A DNA stretch of 64,000 bases, taken from Chaetoceros tenuissimus (Eukaryota; Bacillariophyta; Thalassiosirophyceae; Chaetocerotales; Chaetocerotaceae). The position numbers and the translations under genes are program-made. The notes beneath the pieces are model-generated. The model saw only the letters and a list, made by a program, of their open reading frames with translations. It was not told the DNA's origin and searched no databases. This document shows, piece after piece, positions 10,071 through 20,335 of the stretch. The stretch spans positions 248,001 through 312,000 of the forward strand of contig BLLK01000062.1 of NCBI GenBank assembly GCA_021927905.1, in the 5' to 3' direction. How positions within the stretch are numbered: position 1 is the first letter of the stretch; each line of letters starts with the position of its first letter.

Positions 10071-11633
10071 ATGTCAGTTTCCACAAGGTCCATTCCGGTC
10101 CATAAAACAAAGGAAAACATTGTAATAACAATGGCTGCTGACAGCAATATGTGTATTAAACTCCATGTCGATGACGGATGTGGAAATGGTAAGTTAGAAA
10201 CTGTATTCGCTTCATGGCTTCTGATAGTTTTCACTCTTTAGTTTTGAATGGGAGAAGGATTATGATTTTTGAGACATTATGACTTTTGAGAATGAGTGGG
10301 AGGTGAGAGAGATTAAGCAACTTTCAGCTTACTCTGTATTGATAATGTTGAGCAAGCTACTAGGTTGTACTTGATGTTCCTTCCCTTTCATTCCAAAGCA
10401 TCACGATGTTACAACTTCTCAAGACATTCCATTCTTAAGCTCAGAGTGGAAGGGTGCACCAAGAATGTCACCATCAACATAAATTTTGCATATTAAATTT
10501 TTAATAACTAACTCCTACTCTTTTCTGTAAATAAAGAAGGATTTGGAATCCCACTCAAGCAGCTTCTTCCTAATAAAAGACATGGGTCATCCTACAATAC
10601 ACTTCGTTATTTTGCACTCGCAGCTTTATTTCGATATGAGAATGGAGTTGTACCAGAATACGCTCTCAAAAACTTTGGCACACGCTTTACTTTCAAACAC
10701 CAAGGAAAAACTATTGTCATCCCAGACGATGCTCGATTCTCTGACTTGCTTGAGAAGTACTGTAGCGAATACTTGATGGATGATACTAACGAAGATGTTG
10801 TTTTGGAAGTATATTGTCAATTCAGTGATCAATATTGGCAAAAAAGAAAACAGCGTCAGAGAGGAGCTGATACGGCTGACAATATGGTCAAAACTATGAA
10901 GCATTGGGTAACCAAAGCTTCCAATGCATTCAAAAAGATGCAAAACAAGATGGAGCAGAATAAAGTTGGAGCTGATTTTGTCGAAATTGATGGCCAAGGT
11001 CAAGAAAAGAAGAAACGCGCATATGGTAATCCTATTGAGCAGTGGACAACCAATTTTGTTCGTTTAGTTCTACACGAAGGCGCGAAGCAAAAGACTAAAA
11101 AGATTGTCAACTCACAAGAAGTTGTAATGGAGAAGGTCGAACATGCCTTTGATATCTTTGCCTTTACTTTACTGAAAGTATGCAAGGAGGCTTCTGGACT
11201 ATTGGAGGATTTCGTAGTACGCCATGAAGATGCTATCCATGATGTATTCATGATTGCGGTGGGACAAGAACCAAGAAGTGTTTTGGATGCAAGATTGGCT
11301 TATTCGCCTAGCGCTCCTGCAGTTGAAGAAGAAACCATAGTAGAAGAGACTGCAAACATTTCTTACGAGCAAGATGACAAGAATGCACCTGAAGAGTGGA
11401 AGATTTTCTTTGAGAAAGAGGAGAATGTAAATGGTGTTATACTCGAACGACCTAACACCGACGATGTAATTTCCATCAGTTCCGAGGAACAGTCATCTTC
11501 TAGTGATGAGTCTTCCATTGTGCATGTAGATGCAGCTATGGATGTACTTGACAAGTATGCTGTACCAGACAAAGAGACAGCTGAAGAAGTGGAGGACGAT
11601 GATAGTTGGGCAATGTTGGATGATGAAATGTAA
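10071..11633 (+). CDS. PB1-like N-terminal protein with acidic WxxL tail
   Basis: Two exons: ATG 10071 to 10188, intron from 10189 (GTAAGT) to an acceptor at 10536 or 10539, then an exon to the stop at 11633; about 405 residues. The spliced N-terminal ~125 residues (CIKLHVDDGCG, then GIPLKQLLPN, NFGTRFTFKHQGKTIVI) look like a beta-grasp or PB1-type fold, suggested by pattern only. A charged helical middle follows (residues ~130-290), then an acidic Ser/Glu-rich region ending DDDSWAMLDDEM, a canonical acidic-flanked W-x-x-L motif of the kind that binds Atg8/LC3. No enzyme domain is seen. An autophagy-adaptor role is only an inference. The last codons and 3' UTR are repeated at about 13174-13295. 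Confidence 0.6.
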
Positions 11634-11720
11634 AATGTAAAAATGTTTAGGTAAGGATAAGTCAATGTCTTATTAGTAAAATAAAGCAGTGGTTGTTTTT
11701 GTATCATGATTCTATGTACT
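11610..11720 (+). repeat. 3'-end duplication, copy 1
   Basis: The end of the PB1-like gene plus its 3' UTR (TTGGATGATGAAATGTAAAA ... TAAAATAAAGCA ... TCATGATTCTA) is closely similar to 13174-13295, the end of the MYND pseudogene. It includes a probable AATAAA poly(A) signal. Confidence 0.7.
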
Positions 11721-11865
11721 TAGCGGTAGTGATTGTATATCTTCATTTGGAGGCATTTAGCCATAAAACATAATCTTTTTAGAACTGACAAAGGAAGATA
11801 TTTCAACAAGCTGCAATTGTGTACAACTAACAGCATCTACTACATAGATATCAAACATAGCTACT

Positions 11866-13192
11866 ATGGGGAAGAAAGGAAAGCGAAGCAAAAAGAAGGA
11901 TGCAAGGGAAAAAGCTGACAAAAGTGAGTGTTGAATCATCTTTCTCTACTGGATATCATGGATTGATTCGTGTCTATATTCATAATCCTCAACTTTTCCC
12001 TCAGTTATAAGGGAGAGTGACAAGCTCATGAAATTAGCAGACTGCGATCGGAAGATGAATTTATGCTCAAAAGCTGTCAATCATTATAGAGAGGCCATTC
12101 AGCTCTTAGAATCGAAGAGTGAACATACACTATAGACGAGTATTTAATCGCATGCTTTGTTCTCATGCAATTGGAGTATCGAAGACGGAATTACTCTACA
12201 GCGATCGATTACTGCAACAACTTCATGACAAACTCTAAACACATTAGTTCAAACGTGAGAAGTATTATCTCGCTTTACTATCAGCTGATCATGTTGCGAC
12301 TAAGTGGTCAAGAGTGCCAACTTTCAGATTTCCTTAGCATAGCCGGGCAGGGAACCAAAATAGGAAGAGTTTTTTTCGAAAACGCTGTGCTCGCATTTAG
12401 AGCTCATGAGCAGTTTGATTCTGCGATTAGAGTAGAAATGACGTTTGGGTCTTTACTGCGAAAATCTGAACTAAAGAGCAAGTTGTCTCTAGCATTGACT
12501 TATCTCTAGCAGTATAGATTAGAATTCTACCAGAGATTAGTAATGAGAAAGGAAGATAGCCAAAGAATCATTGGCCTTATACAATCTCTCCTGACAGAGT
12601 ATCCACCATTTGAGGGTGACCACGCTAATCTTGAATATTTCTTAGTACTTGCACAGTGGTACTATCTTTCTCAAATAATTGTACAGGAAGAACAGACCAT
12701 TGTCATGGCTTCACGTATGATCAAATATTTTCTCTTTGTAGGACTGATGAGAGACAAAGGTGGAAGGAAAATAGTACGGGATAATTGTTACACGTGTGGT
12801 CAGGCAACTACCCCCACCGAGGTGCAATATGTATGCAGTGGCTGTCGAGTAGCTTGCTACTGTAGTATCGACCATCAGCGAGCAACTTGGAAGAAGGAGG
12901 CAGTAAAGGGAACACGTATTGGTCATGAGATTCTTTGTCCTCTCTACAAGGCTTTCCGAAAGGATCAACTTCAAAAAGTAAGTCAAGACAGAGATGAAGA
13001 GAAAGAATCAAAGGTGCAAAGACGCTTGCATGAGAATATGTGGTTTCTCGAGTATGGATTGGGCTTGCACTTCATCATGTTAGTCAAAAATATGTTTGTA
13101 TCATACAGAAGTATAACTACAATGGCATTTGTTTTCATCATGAAATGCCTAAACCAATCATCATCGATACTCAGTTGGATGATGAAATGTAA
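11866..13192 (+). pseudogene. TPR-MYND zinc-finger protein, broken
   Basis: Exon 1 (11866-11923) encodes a basic start MGKKGKRSKKKDAREKADK. A 81-bp intron (GTGAGT...CTCAG) leads to exon 2 at 12005, with a TPR-like helix (LADCDRKMNLCSKAVNHYRE). The frame then changes near 12125 into TIDEYLIACFVLMQLEYRRRN. It meets an in-frame TAG at 12507-12509, resumes through a MYND zinc finger at about 12785-12950 (CYTCGQ, YVCSGC, CYCSIDHQ, GHEILC, all ligands present), and changes frame again near 13090, where the better reading is YNYNGICFHHEMPKP ending LDDEM at 13192. MYND proteins are protein-interaction or methyltransferase-associated factors. Three disruptions in otherwise well-kept sequence indicate a recent pseudogene or sequencing errors. 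Confidence 0.75.
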
Positions 13193-13295
13193 AAAGTAAA
13201 TGTACAATGTGTAGGTGACTTCGAAGGATAGTCGAGTCTTCTTTGTAAAATAAAGCAATGGTTTTATTTTCGTATTTTCATCATGATTCTAGGTT
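13174..13295 (+). repeat. 3'-end duplication, copy 2
   Basis: Matches 11610-11720: same LDDEM-stop codons, TAAAATAAAGCAATGG poly(A) region and TCATGATTCTA tail, with small indels. Confidence 0.7.
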
Positions 13296-13391
13296 GAGTA
13301 TAGTCGCAATCTTATTGGCCCTTGTAGGTACAACCGTTTCGATAAACGAGTATTCATGAAATCAGAACTTTCGAAATATCAGTTGGGCAAT

Positions 13392-13440
13392 AATCAAATA
13401 CAAAATCAAATACAAAATCAAAATTCAAATTCAAATTCAC
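13392..13440. repeat. AAATC/AAATT short tandem repeat
   Basis: Run of AATACAAAATCAAAT-type units followed by AAATTC units. Simple sequence in the promoter region of the next gene. Confidence 0.7.
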
Positions 13441-13617
13441 ATAAATCTGTTGGAACATTGGAAGAATTTACAATCGCAACTAATTCTCAATCCTAATACT
13501 GAGTCTATTTCCACACTTTAGGAAATCTAGAGACTTCACGGTAAATCACAACTGATTCCAACCCTAATTCTGAGTCCATTCCCGTCCTCTCACTTTTGAT
13601 TGTCAAGAACCGTAACA

Positions 13618-14136
13618 ATGCTTTTTGTCCAAGCTCTTTCTCTTTGCCTCTTATCAGCCATCACTCACATGACAGCTGATGCTACTTCCTTTCCGCATCC
13701 ACTTCCGACAGGCTACTATCCAGAGGAGAGATTCCTTGGTTTCCGATATGTACTGACGGGAAGCGGCATATCTAAATACGACCCGATGGATCTGATGGGT
13801 GCAGTGGTTGAAAAGGCCGACGAGCTCTTTTGCTTCGGGTGGATACAACAGACCAAGTCAGATGGAAAAAGAATAATTTTGGGTCAAGACGCCTACGCTG
13901 GGGAAGCAAGATGTTGGGTTGAAGAGGGCAAACTATTTCAAACGTTTCTAAAAGAAGAAATGAAGGAAATGCTGCCGGAAGTTAACGACTATGATATTGT
14001 CTTTAAGGAATATACCGATACAAAGATTCTTTTACACTTTTCCCACTTCAAAGTTTTGGACAGTAGAAGAAATACTTGTTTTAGAGACGAGCCTCATCAA
14101 TGCGATGAGGACCTGTTGGACATTCCCCTTTGGTGA
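13618..14136 (+). CDS. Secreted acylphosphatase-like protein
   Basis: From the ATG at 13618 the protein has 172 residues and starts with a clear signal peptide (MLFVQALSLCLLSAITHMTA). The mature part has RFLGFRYVLTG, then a short insertion, then FCFGWIQQTK and YAGEARCWVE. This order resembles the acylphosphatase fold (GRVQGVxFR, GWVxNT, GEARG). The catalytic Asn of GWVxN appears to be Gln and the GVxFR loop is altered, so activity is uncertain. Two C-terminal cysteines (CFRDEPHQC) could pair. The gene ends 24 bp from the stop of the convergent protease gene. Assignment is weak; a lineage-specific secreted protein is the alternative. Confidence 0.55.
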   Translation: MLFVQALSLCLLSAITHMTADATSFPHPLPTGYYPEERFLGFRYVLTGSGISKYDPMDLMGAVVEKADELFCFGWIQQTKSDGKRIILGQDAYAGEARCWVEEGKLFQTFLKEEMKEMLPEVNDYDIVFKEYTDTKILLHFSHFKVLDSRRNTCFRDEPHQCDEDLLDIPLW

Positions 14137-14160
14137 AAATTAAATAGCGTTTACTTTACA

Positions 14161-16098
14161 TTATCTAAAAAATAGTTGCACAGCTATCAGAAACAAAGTA
14201 CAGTAATACCCGAATCGAACCAGGGGCCGTCTCGCACTATTTTGTTCGTTTGAGCTCTGGTATCGCGCTCCTCTACATCCAAACTTGTAATTTCCACCTT
14301 GACTTGAATCGTTTCGTACTAGGACATTTCCATCGACTGAAACAGTATACTCAAAGTCTGGGAACTTGTCAACATTGTTTCCAGAAGTTATAGATCTGAA
14401 GACATAACATTCATCTTCAGAAAGTTTAGGAAGACACATTTTCCGACTTAGCGATTTTCCACTATATCCATGGCTTGAGCTTGCCACCACTTCTAAGCTC
14501 TTCTCTTCTATGATCTGCCATAATAGTTCCATACCCTTGCCCCATACATCCACGTCCAAATCTACCATAAGTTCATCGGACCCGCAACTAGATGTACAAT
14601 TCCCGAACTGAAAAGAGTCTGAGAATGAAAAGGATCCACCTGAGAATTCATTCCCATTGACGGAAAGTTGGTACCCCGAATCACCAATCATTCCATCACC
14701 AAAGGAATCTTCTATTCGAAACGTGTAGCAGCCTTGGCACACATTCAGACTAAAATCATATTCTGTATTATCCTGGTAAGTTCTGAGATATCCCCCATCC
14801 CAAATTCGCAAACCTGATGTAGAATCAATAATGCTCCAAGCAGTTTCACTAGCACGATCATCTGTACGAATTTTTAAATTAATTGGCACAGGATCGCACT
14901 CTGAACACTCCCCAAACAAAATTGTTTCTTGTGACTTTTCAAATTTTTGCATCGATGAAAGATCAACGCCGTCTACTTTCACATCGTAACTATTATCTAA
15001 ATGCGCAATGCCATCTCCTTCATCATCATATATAGAAAATTGATAACATGAATCCAGTTGTAGGCACTTTTCTTCGTGATAGGAATGATAGATCTCGGTC
15101 AATCCTTGTACAGCCATCAATTGCGACCCAGAAGATATATCCCTAACTTCATACCAAGTCTCAAATGGAAAGAAATCCGTTTGAAGATCCACTTGCAATT
15201 CCATGCCTTGACATGGTATCTTTTCTGTTGGACTTTGCGTCGGGAAACCACTGCAAAAGCTCATATCTTTATCTTCACCATTGCACACAATTCCAGAAAT
15301 GAAATCCATTTGAGTTGCAATTCTAGAATATACTCCAGGATAGGTCTCATGAGCACATTTGTAGCCCCAGCTAGTCAATCCTACGACTACATTATTCTCA
15401 TGATCCCATAGAGCACCGCCTGAATCACCCTGACATGCATCTTTACCAGTATTCCCAGCACACATCATATTGGAAGTAATATCACGACTTAATTCATCAA
15501 AAAGAGTCGAACATTTTGTTTGTGGTACAAATTCCACAGTAGCATGCTGCAATTTGATAGGAAGATGCTCAGTTTTAATATCTGTAATGCCCATTCCAAT
15601 CACTTGCAATTCTTTCCCTGCTTGGTAATTCGATGAAAGACCCATTGCATCAATTGGTGCAAATGGTATCGTACTCTTTTGCTCTAATTCAATCAACATA
15701 ATATCATGGTTTTGTGATGTACTACCCCATTCGTAATTCGGATGAATATGTTTTCTCTTTATACCAATGTGTTCTTTTCGCTGCGAACAATTGTCGAGAT
15801 ATATACAATAGAACCCAATATCAATTTTTTGCGTCTGAATAAAAGATGTACAATGAGCGGATGTCAATACATATTTTGGTGATATTAATACTCCACCGCA
15901 ATACCCAGACAAGTTGACAAACCATGGATATCTACTTTTTGGTGCATTTGTTCCTCCTATGATTCGTGGTGCGACTTGGTTCTGTGTTGGGTTTCTATTG
16001 GTGATGGACTGAGAAGCTACAAGAACAAAGAAACCAAAGATCAACTGAATTGAAATACTGACACGAAGCTGAAATGAAATATTCCTTTTCGTCCTCAT
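14161..16098 (-). CDS. Secreted trypsin-like serine protease with C-terminal repeats
   Basis: A 645-residue precursor. A hydrophobic signal segment lies at ~13-30, then the activation site PRIIGG (residues 45-49) opens an S1 peptidase domain (~46-272) with the full triad: His82 in TSAHC, Asp132 in NHDIMLIEL, Ser226 in GDSGG. Asp220, six residues before the serine, predicts trypsin-like cleavage after Lys/Arg. Beyond it are three ~100-residue repeats (~300-398, 402-501, 508-608), each with a W-x-I/V segment, CY-x-F, D-x-x-GDG or similar, and F-G-x-C. The tail ends with a hydrophobic stretch that could be a GPI or membrane anchor. Likely extracellular or cell-surface. Confidence 0.9.
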   Translation of the reverse strand: MRTKRNISFQLRVSISIQLIFGFFVLVASQSITNRNPTQNQVAPRIIGGTNAPKSRYPWFVNLSGYCGGVLISPKYVLTSAHCTSFIQTQKIDIGFYCIYLDNCSQRKEHIGIKRKHIHPNYEWGSTSQNHDIMLIELEQKSTIPFAPIDAMGLSSNYQAGKELQVIGMGITDIKTEHLPIKLQHATVEFVPQTKCSTLFDELSRDITSNMMCAGNTGKDACQGDSGGALWDHENNVVVGLTSWGYKCAHETYPGVYSRIATQMDFISGIVCNGEDKDMSFCSGFPTQSPTEKIPCQGMELQVDLQTDFFPFETWYEVRDISSGSQLMAVQGLTEIYHSYHEEKCLQLDSCYQFSIYDDEGDGIAHLDNSYDVKVDGVDLSSMQKFEKSQETILFGECSECDPVPINLKIRTDDRASETAWSIIDSTSGLRIWDGGYLRTYQDNTEYDFSLNVCQGCYTFRIEDSFGDGMIGDSGYQLSVNGNEFSGGSFSFSDSFQFGNCTSSCGSDELMVDLDVDVWGKGMELLWQIIEEKSLEVVASSSHGYSGKSLSRKMCLPKLSEDECYVFRSITSGNNVDKFPDFEYTVSVDGNVLVRNDSSQGGNYKFGCRGARYQSSNEQNSARRPLVRFGYYCTLFLIAVQLFFR

Positions 16099-16417
16099 TA
16101 TTCTTGAACATATATATATATATGAATGAGATCTCGAGAATGCTTATGATACTTTGGAATTCACTAGCTTATGGTGGCGGTTCAACACATAACGCAAAAG
16201 TAAGTAGAATAAGAACAACAACAAGAATGAACGCAAGAATAATGAGCGAAATACCAATTTCCTAGTCGTGTTTCATCTTACTTTTTCTGGCTAGAGACTC
16301 TGGCTAGATAGTCAAAGCCAATGCTGAAAAACTATGGTACTCTACTAGGACAGATTCAGAATTCACCAATCCTTGCACAAAAAGTTATTTACTCATTTTA
16401 TATTGATGGATAGAATT
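16099..16417. other. Intergenic promoter region of protease
   Basis: Holds the protease 5' flank, including a (TA)n stretch near 16112-16124, and the 3' flank of the next minus-strand gene. No coding sequence supported. Confidence 0.5.
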
Positions 16418-17856
16418 TTAGCATTTAAACCTCGGGGGATTCCTTGAATCATCTGGTGTCGTGAGAACTATTTGATCTGGAAGATAGTGATAATTATTTT
16501 TCATTCCTCGGAAAAAGCGTGTTATTTCCACATCAACTGAAAAAGATGATACCTCAGTTCCTATAAATATACTAGATTGAACTGCCAAGAAAAAATCAAT
16601 GATACTGCCTGAAAGCGAGTAATATTTCGAGTACACTTCATGACCTGATTGTTTTGCAAGTTCAACTCCAGCCTCGACAACTTTGACTTTTCCATTCCAA
16701 AGACCCCGTTCGACAGCATTGTTGATTTCTTGTAGATTGTGCTTCGCAAGAACGTTATTGTCCTTACCGTTTACCTCGGATTCTAAAATGCCCCTATTGA
16801 AAAGTATCAGTAATGTAGTAAATGGTGGTTCTGCAAACTTTCGTTCCAAAGAAGTGATGATATCAGTAAAATTTTTGACCTTTAAATCTAAACACATGTT
16901 GTGCTAAACAAGAAATATCGCAGATGATGTGAGTAAAAGTGCCTTGAGATTGACTCTTCTGCATCATAATTTGGACGCACCTTTTGCATGTCGGGTTCAA
17001 CCCTTGCATGTAAAGCTAGATACCCATCTTCGATTCCATGTTTTGCGATAAAGCCATCAATGATCCTTTGTAGTGACGGGTGAGGTCTAAATGCACCCTG
17101 CATCATTTTTAAATCCACACTGTTTCGTTCCTGTTTACCTTCTGTAACCCTTTTCACATACTGTTTATATTGATTCTGAGCTTGAAGCCCTGTATCACCG
17201 AACGCATATGGTTGCTTTGCTTTAGACAAATTTTGAACTTTCCATCGTAAGGATGGTGTTTCATATTTCCCAAATATATTCACATCTGGATGTAAATTCT
17301 TGTCATATTCTACGAATCGAGGTAGGACAGGATAAAAAGAATTCCAATGCACAACATCAAAAAATAAATCGTGCCGGAGTCTTTGATTTGTTCCAAACAA
17401 ATCCTTCCATTTGATACTTGGTGCAATTACTTGCGAAAAGTTTTTCTCACGCATTCCTAGCATGATTCCAGTCAAGGTCATGTATTGATTTCGAAACCCT
17501 CCAAATGGTCCGTGCGAATATGCAATAGTTGACACATTTGATAATGGTATCATGGAAGCTTTCTTTCTATATTCATAATCTTGTAGACTGAACCATCCTA
17601 AAGTTCCACAATAATTGCTAGAAGTACTGGTATTAGTTGAATTCAAGACTAATTTCTTTGGTTTCTGTGCGTGGTATTGCTCACTTTTAAAAGATCTGAA
17701 TTGCTTTGCTAGCTGTGAAGACGAACCACTTTTGAAATCTCTTGTTTCAATGGCAGCTCTGAAGTAGCATATGCTCAACACACCCAATGATATGAATGTG
17801 AGGAGAAATGCAATCAACATACTTGATGTTTTGCGAGATGAGCGTTGTGACCTCAT
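16418..17856 (-). CDS. O-fucosyltransferase-like type II membrane protein
   Basis: Two exons: 17856-16981 and 16903-16418, separated by a 77-bp intron (GTGCGT...TTTAG, phase 0); about 453 residues. A TM anchor lies at ~14-33. The lumenal part has YSHGPFGGFRNQYMTLTG (the GGxxNQ substrate-loop pattern of GT-B O-fucosyltransferases), a central LALHARVEPDMQKHN (family H-x-R-F/V-E-x-D-M), and a C-terminal SGSIIDFFLAVQSSIFIGTEVSSFS (the acidic/serine block normally used in GDP-fucose binding). These point to the GDP-fucose O-fucosyltransferase superfamily acting in ER or Golgi. The exact acceptor is unknown. Located among other secretory genes. Confidence 0.7.
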
Positions 17857-18397
17857 AATTACTGTTTGCCTTTGCCACTGCCAGGCTCATCATTAATGAT
17901 GTTGCGAGAGAAGAGAGAGTATTAACGATTCTAACTTCTTCGTAGGTATTGACTTTTGAGACACAACTCAGGTACACGCACACGTTGAAATAATGCTACT
18001 TTGAGTAACAGCTATGGCTTATAACTTTTGCAACTTGCAACACTTGTGTTTGTATGTTATTCGTTATTAGCTGTGAAGGTTTGTTGTTGAGACTATTGTA
18101 TGTTGTCTAAGATTTGTGGTTAAACGACAGGTATTTTGAATATCTGAGATCCAATGACAACGCTCATCCTTTTACACCAGTGGAAAATGACGAGGAAGGA
18201 GAGTCAGAGAAGGCATTTATAACTGGGAGTCAGCTATATGTATTAGAAGCAAAGGTTCTACATCTAGCACTGAAAGAAGAAAGAAATGAAGGTGACTGAA
18301 GAACGTTGTTGTTTGCCCATGCTGACAAACACCAGTAAAATAATGACACACAGCAAAATACTTATCTATATTACATCTTTATTTCTACATATTTTAA
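17857..18397. other. Intergenic, nothing firm
   Basis: Spacer between the O-FucT-like gene start and the end of the next minus-strand gene. A 61-codon plus-strand frame (18114-18299) is hydrophilic and starts at a non-ATG codon; it is not accepted. Confidence 0.45.
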
Positions 18398-20335
18398 TTA
18401 GTGACTACAAAAGCTTAGACCCAAAATCTTGTACGTCCTTCCTCCAACTAAATCGACTTGCATTTTTATTTTGCTTCCTCTCGGAATAGCGTTCTCCAGA
18501 GTAACTGTATGAGGAAGAGTCAGACTATACGGCATATTATGACTACCAGAGATTTCCACTTGTGCTATAACCTTCATGTCATTTTCCTCAACTGTACTTG
18601 TCTCTTTCTTTTCCATGTTCGCACTCAGGGTGACGCGCACTTTACTATTTTCCCACTTTGTACCATACGAAACTAGCCTTGTAACTGTAACGGTTTTGAT
18701 ATCCTTTTCAAATGGCTCAAACGCAAGTGTGAAGGAAGCATTACTTGGATTGGTGGGTATCCATCCATCTTTACTTTGAAATCCTCCATTGGTATGATCA
18801 CTTTCAAGAGCCCAATTTGTTTTCGAAACGGCATGTTTTCGCATAAACGTCCGGATGTCATCTGCTGTAAAGAGACCAGGTGAAGATACCCACGCTATAG
18901 GACATGGATTCTTATGATCTTTGGAATTCAACTTGCATGCTTCACTTTGTCTTTCAATAACTGGCTCTTGCAGTTGTATTACATTGGTAATGTTTTTCAA
19001 GGAAAGATGATTCGTGAGTGGAGGAGGCATGAGTTCATCAGCATTTGGTTTCTTCTTTAGTTTCTTTTTCTGCTCTTTCAAATCGTGATTCTTCATCGTT
19101 TTCGCATGATATTCATCCGCGCAATAGTTACTGAAAAGATCTAATGTCCCAAAGCCGATTGTCCATGCAATCATCTGATGTGCCCATCGTCCAAAATGCA
19201 CATGACGCCAATGAGCAAAAGTTCGATCTCCTCTATCAGCATAATTCAAATCACGTACTACATCTGCATAACTAACAAACATTGTATCATACCACTTTGC
19301 TAATCTCGTCACTGCAGTATTATACGATAATTCTCCCATGATTGCATCTTGTTGAGGCCCTAAATAATCATCTACATTTAATATAAGAGGAGGTACTTCA
19401 CATGGCTTCGAAGTAAGAGTGATACGAAGAAAATCTTGAATAGTATCATGAATTGTATTGAATGTATCCATGATTGGATCTTCAGAATTTTCCGGAGGCA
19501 AGGAGTCATTGGTAGAATATGCATTGACAATCACATCTGGACCATCCTTCTTCAATTCCTCTGGATATAGCCAGTACTTGACCATTTTATTTCCAATTCC
19601 CTCAGAACCTGTCCCACCCACAGCAAGATTATGCACTTTTACAATATCCATATTTGCAAATTGATTAATGAGCAATTCAAGTCTACGCGGCCAGGCACAT
19701 CTTTTCGTTTCCTGTCCCAAGTCTGGATGACAACCAGCTCCACTTGTAACAGATCCTCCTATAACCACAATTTGCACCACCGGAGCATTAACCGGATCAT
19801 TTATTCTTGCTTCTATTTTGTGAATTAGATTTTTGACAATTTCAAGCGAATACTGTTTGGACGAAGGAATATGTACAATCCCTCGTCTAAGTAATTTGGC
19901 TGTTACAATTTCATTCAAGAGTTTGTATAGAAATTTCCCTTCATCTGTCATGGTTCCATCTGACATCGGATATGAAGGGGTTAATTTTTGCATATCAGGT
20001 ACATGTGATGCAGTATATATTTTGTCTAGATTCTGATGCCATATTTGTGTAGCTGTGAAATATGGAGATGGAAATAAGGAACATAGGCCTTGCGACTCGA
20101 CAAAGGTCTTGAATCCATTGTCTGGCGATTCCGGATGAACATTTTGTTGATAGATAATGGATGCTGGAATATCTTTTCTTGTCGCCTCGTTAAAATACAA
20201 ACTTTCATCGATTAATGTTATGTTGCCATGATGATGAGAATGAAATAGGAAAGTCACAATTCCAATGTAAGTGAGCCCCAAAAGCAAAACGACTAATCGC
20301 GCTCCCTTCAAATAAGATCTGTTTACAGCCTCCAT
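18398..20335 (-). CDS. SGNH-hydrolase-like type II membrane protein
   Basis: A 645-residue protein with a TM anchor at ~11-31 and a large lumenal part. IVVIGGSVTSGAGCHP (Ser195) is the block I nucleophile motif of SGNH/GDSL hydrolases. NLAVGGTGSEG gives the Gly of block II, VNAYSTNDS the Asn of block III, and RHVHFGRWAHQ the C-terminal histidine block. Such enzymes remove or transfer acyl groups on carbohydrates or lipids. The C-terminal ~150 residues contain a possible beta-sandwich (VTVTRLVSYGTKW, TVTLENAIPRGSKIKMQV). Proteins of this layout are frequent in diatoms; the substrate is unknown, perhaps cell-wall or secreted polysaccharide. Intronless. Confidence 0.75.
   Translation of the reverse strand: MEAVNRSYLKGARLVVLLLGLTYIGIVTFLFHSHHHGNITLIDESLYFNEATRKDIPASIIYQQNVHPESPDNGFKTFVESQGLCSLFPSPYFTATQIWHQNLDKIYTASHVPDMQKLTPSYPMSDGTMTDEGKFLYKLLNEIVTAKLLRRGIVHIPSSKQYSLEIVKNLIHKIEARINDPVNAPVVQIVVIGGSVTSGAGCHPDLGQETKRCAWPRRLELLINQFANMDIVKVHNLAVGGTGSEGIGNKMVKYWLYPEELKKDGPDVIVNAYSTNDSLPPENSEDPIMDTFNTIHDTIQDFLRITLTSKPCEVPPLILNVDDYLGPQQDAIMGELSYNTAVTRLAKWYDTMFVSYADVVRDLNYADRGDRTFAHWRHVHFGRWAHQMIAWTIGFGTLDLFSNYCADEYHAKTMKNHDLKEQKKKLKKKPNADELMPPPLTNHLSLKNITNVIQLQEPVIERQSEACKLNSKDHKNPCPIAWVSSPGLFTADDIRTFMRKHAVSKTNWALESDHTNGGFQSKDGWIPTNPSNASFTLAFEPFEKDIKTVTVTRLVSYGTKWENSKVRVTLSANMEKKETSTVEENDMKVIAQVEISGSHNMPYSLTLPHTVTLENAIPRGSKIKMQVDLVGGRTYKILGLSFCSH

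Noticed and set aside
14207-14230. GGTTCGATTC-like B box on the minus strand
   Set aside because: It lies inside the protease coding sequence and no acceptor or anticodon stem surrounds it.
18114-18299. 61-codon plus-strand acidic frame
   Set aside because: Non-ATG start and no family resemblance; likely chance.
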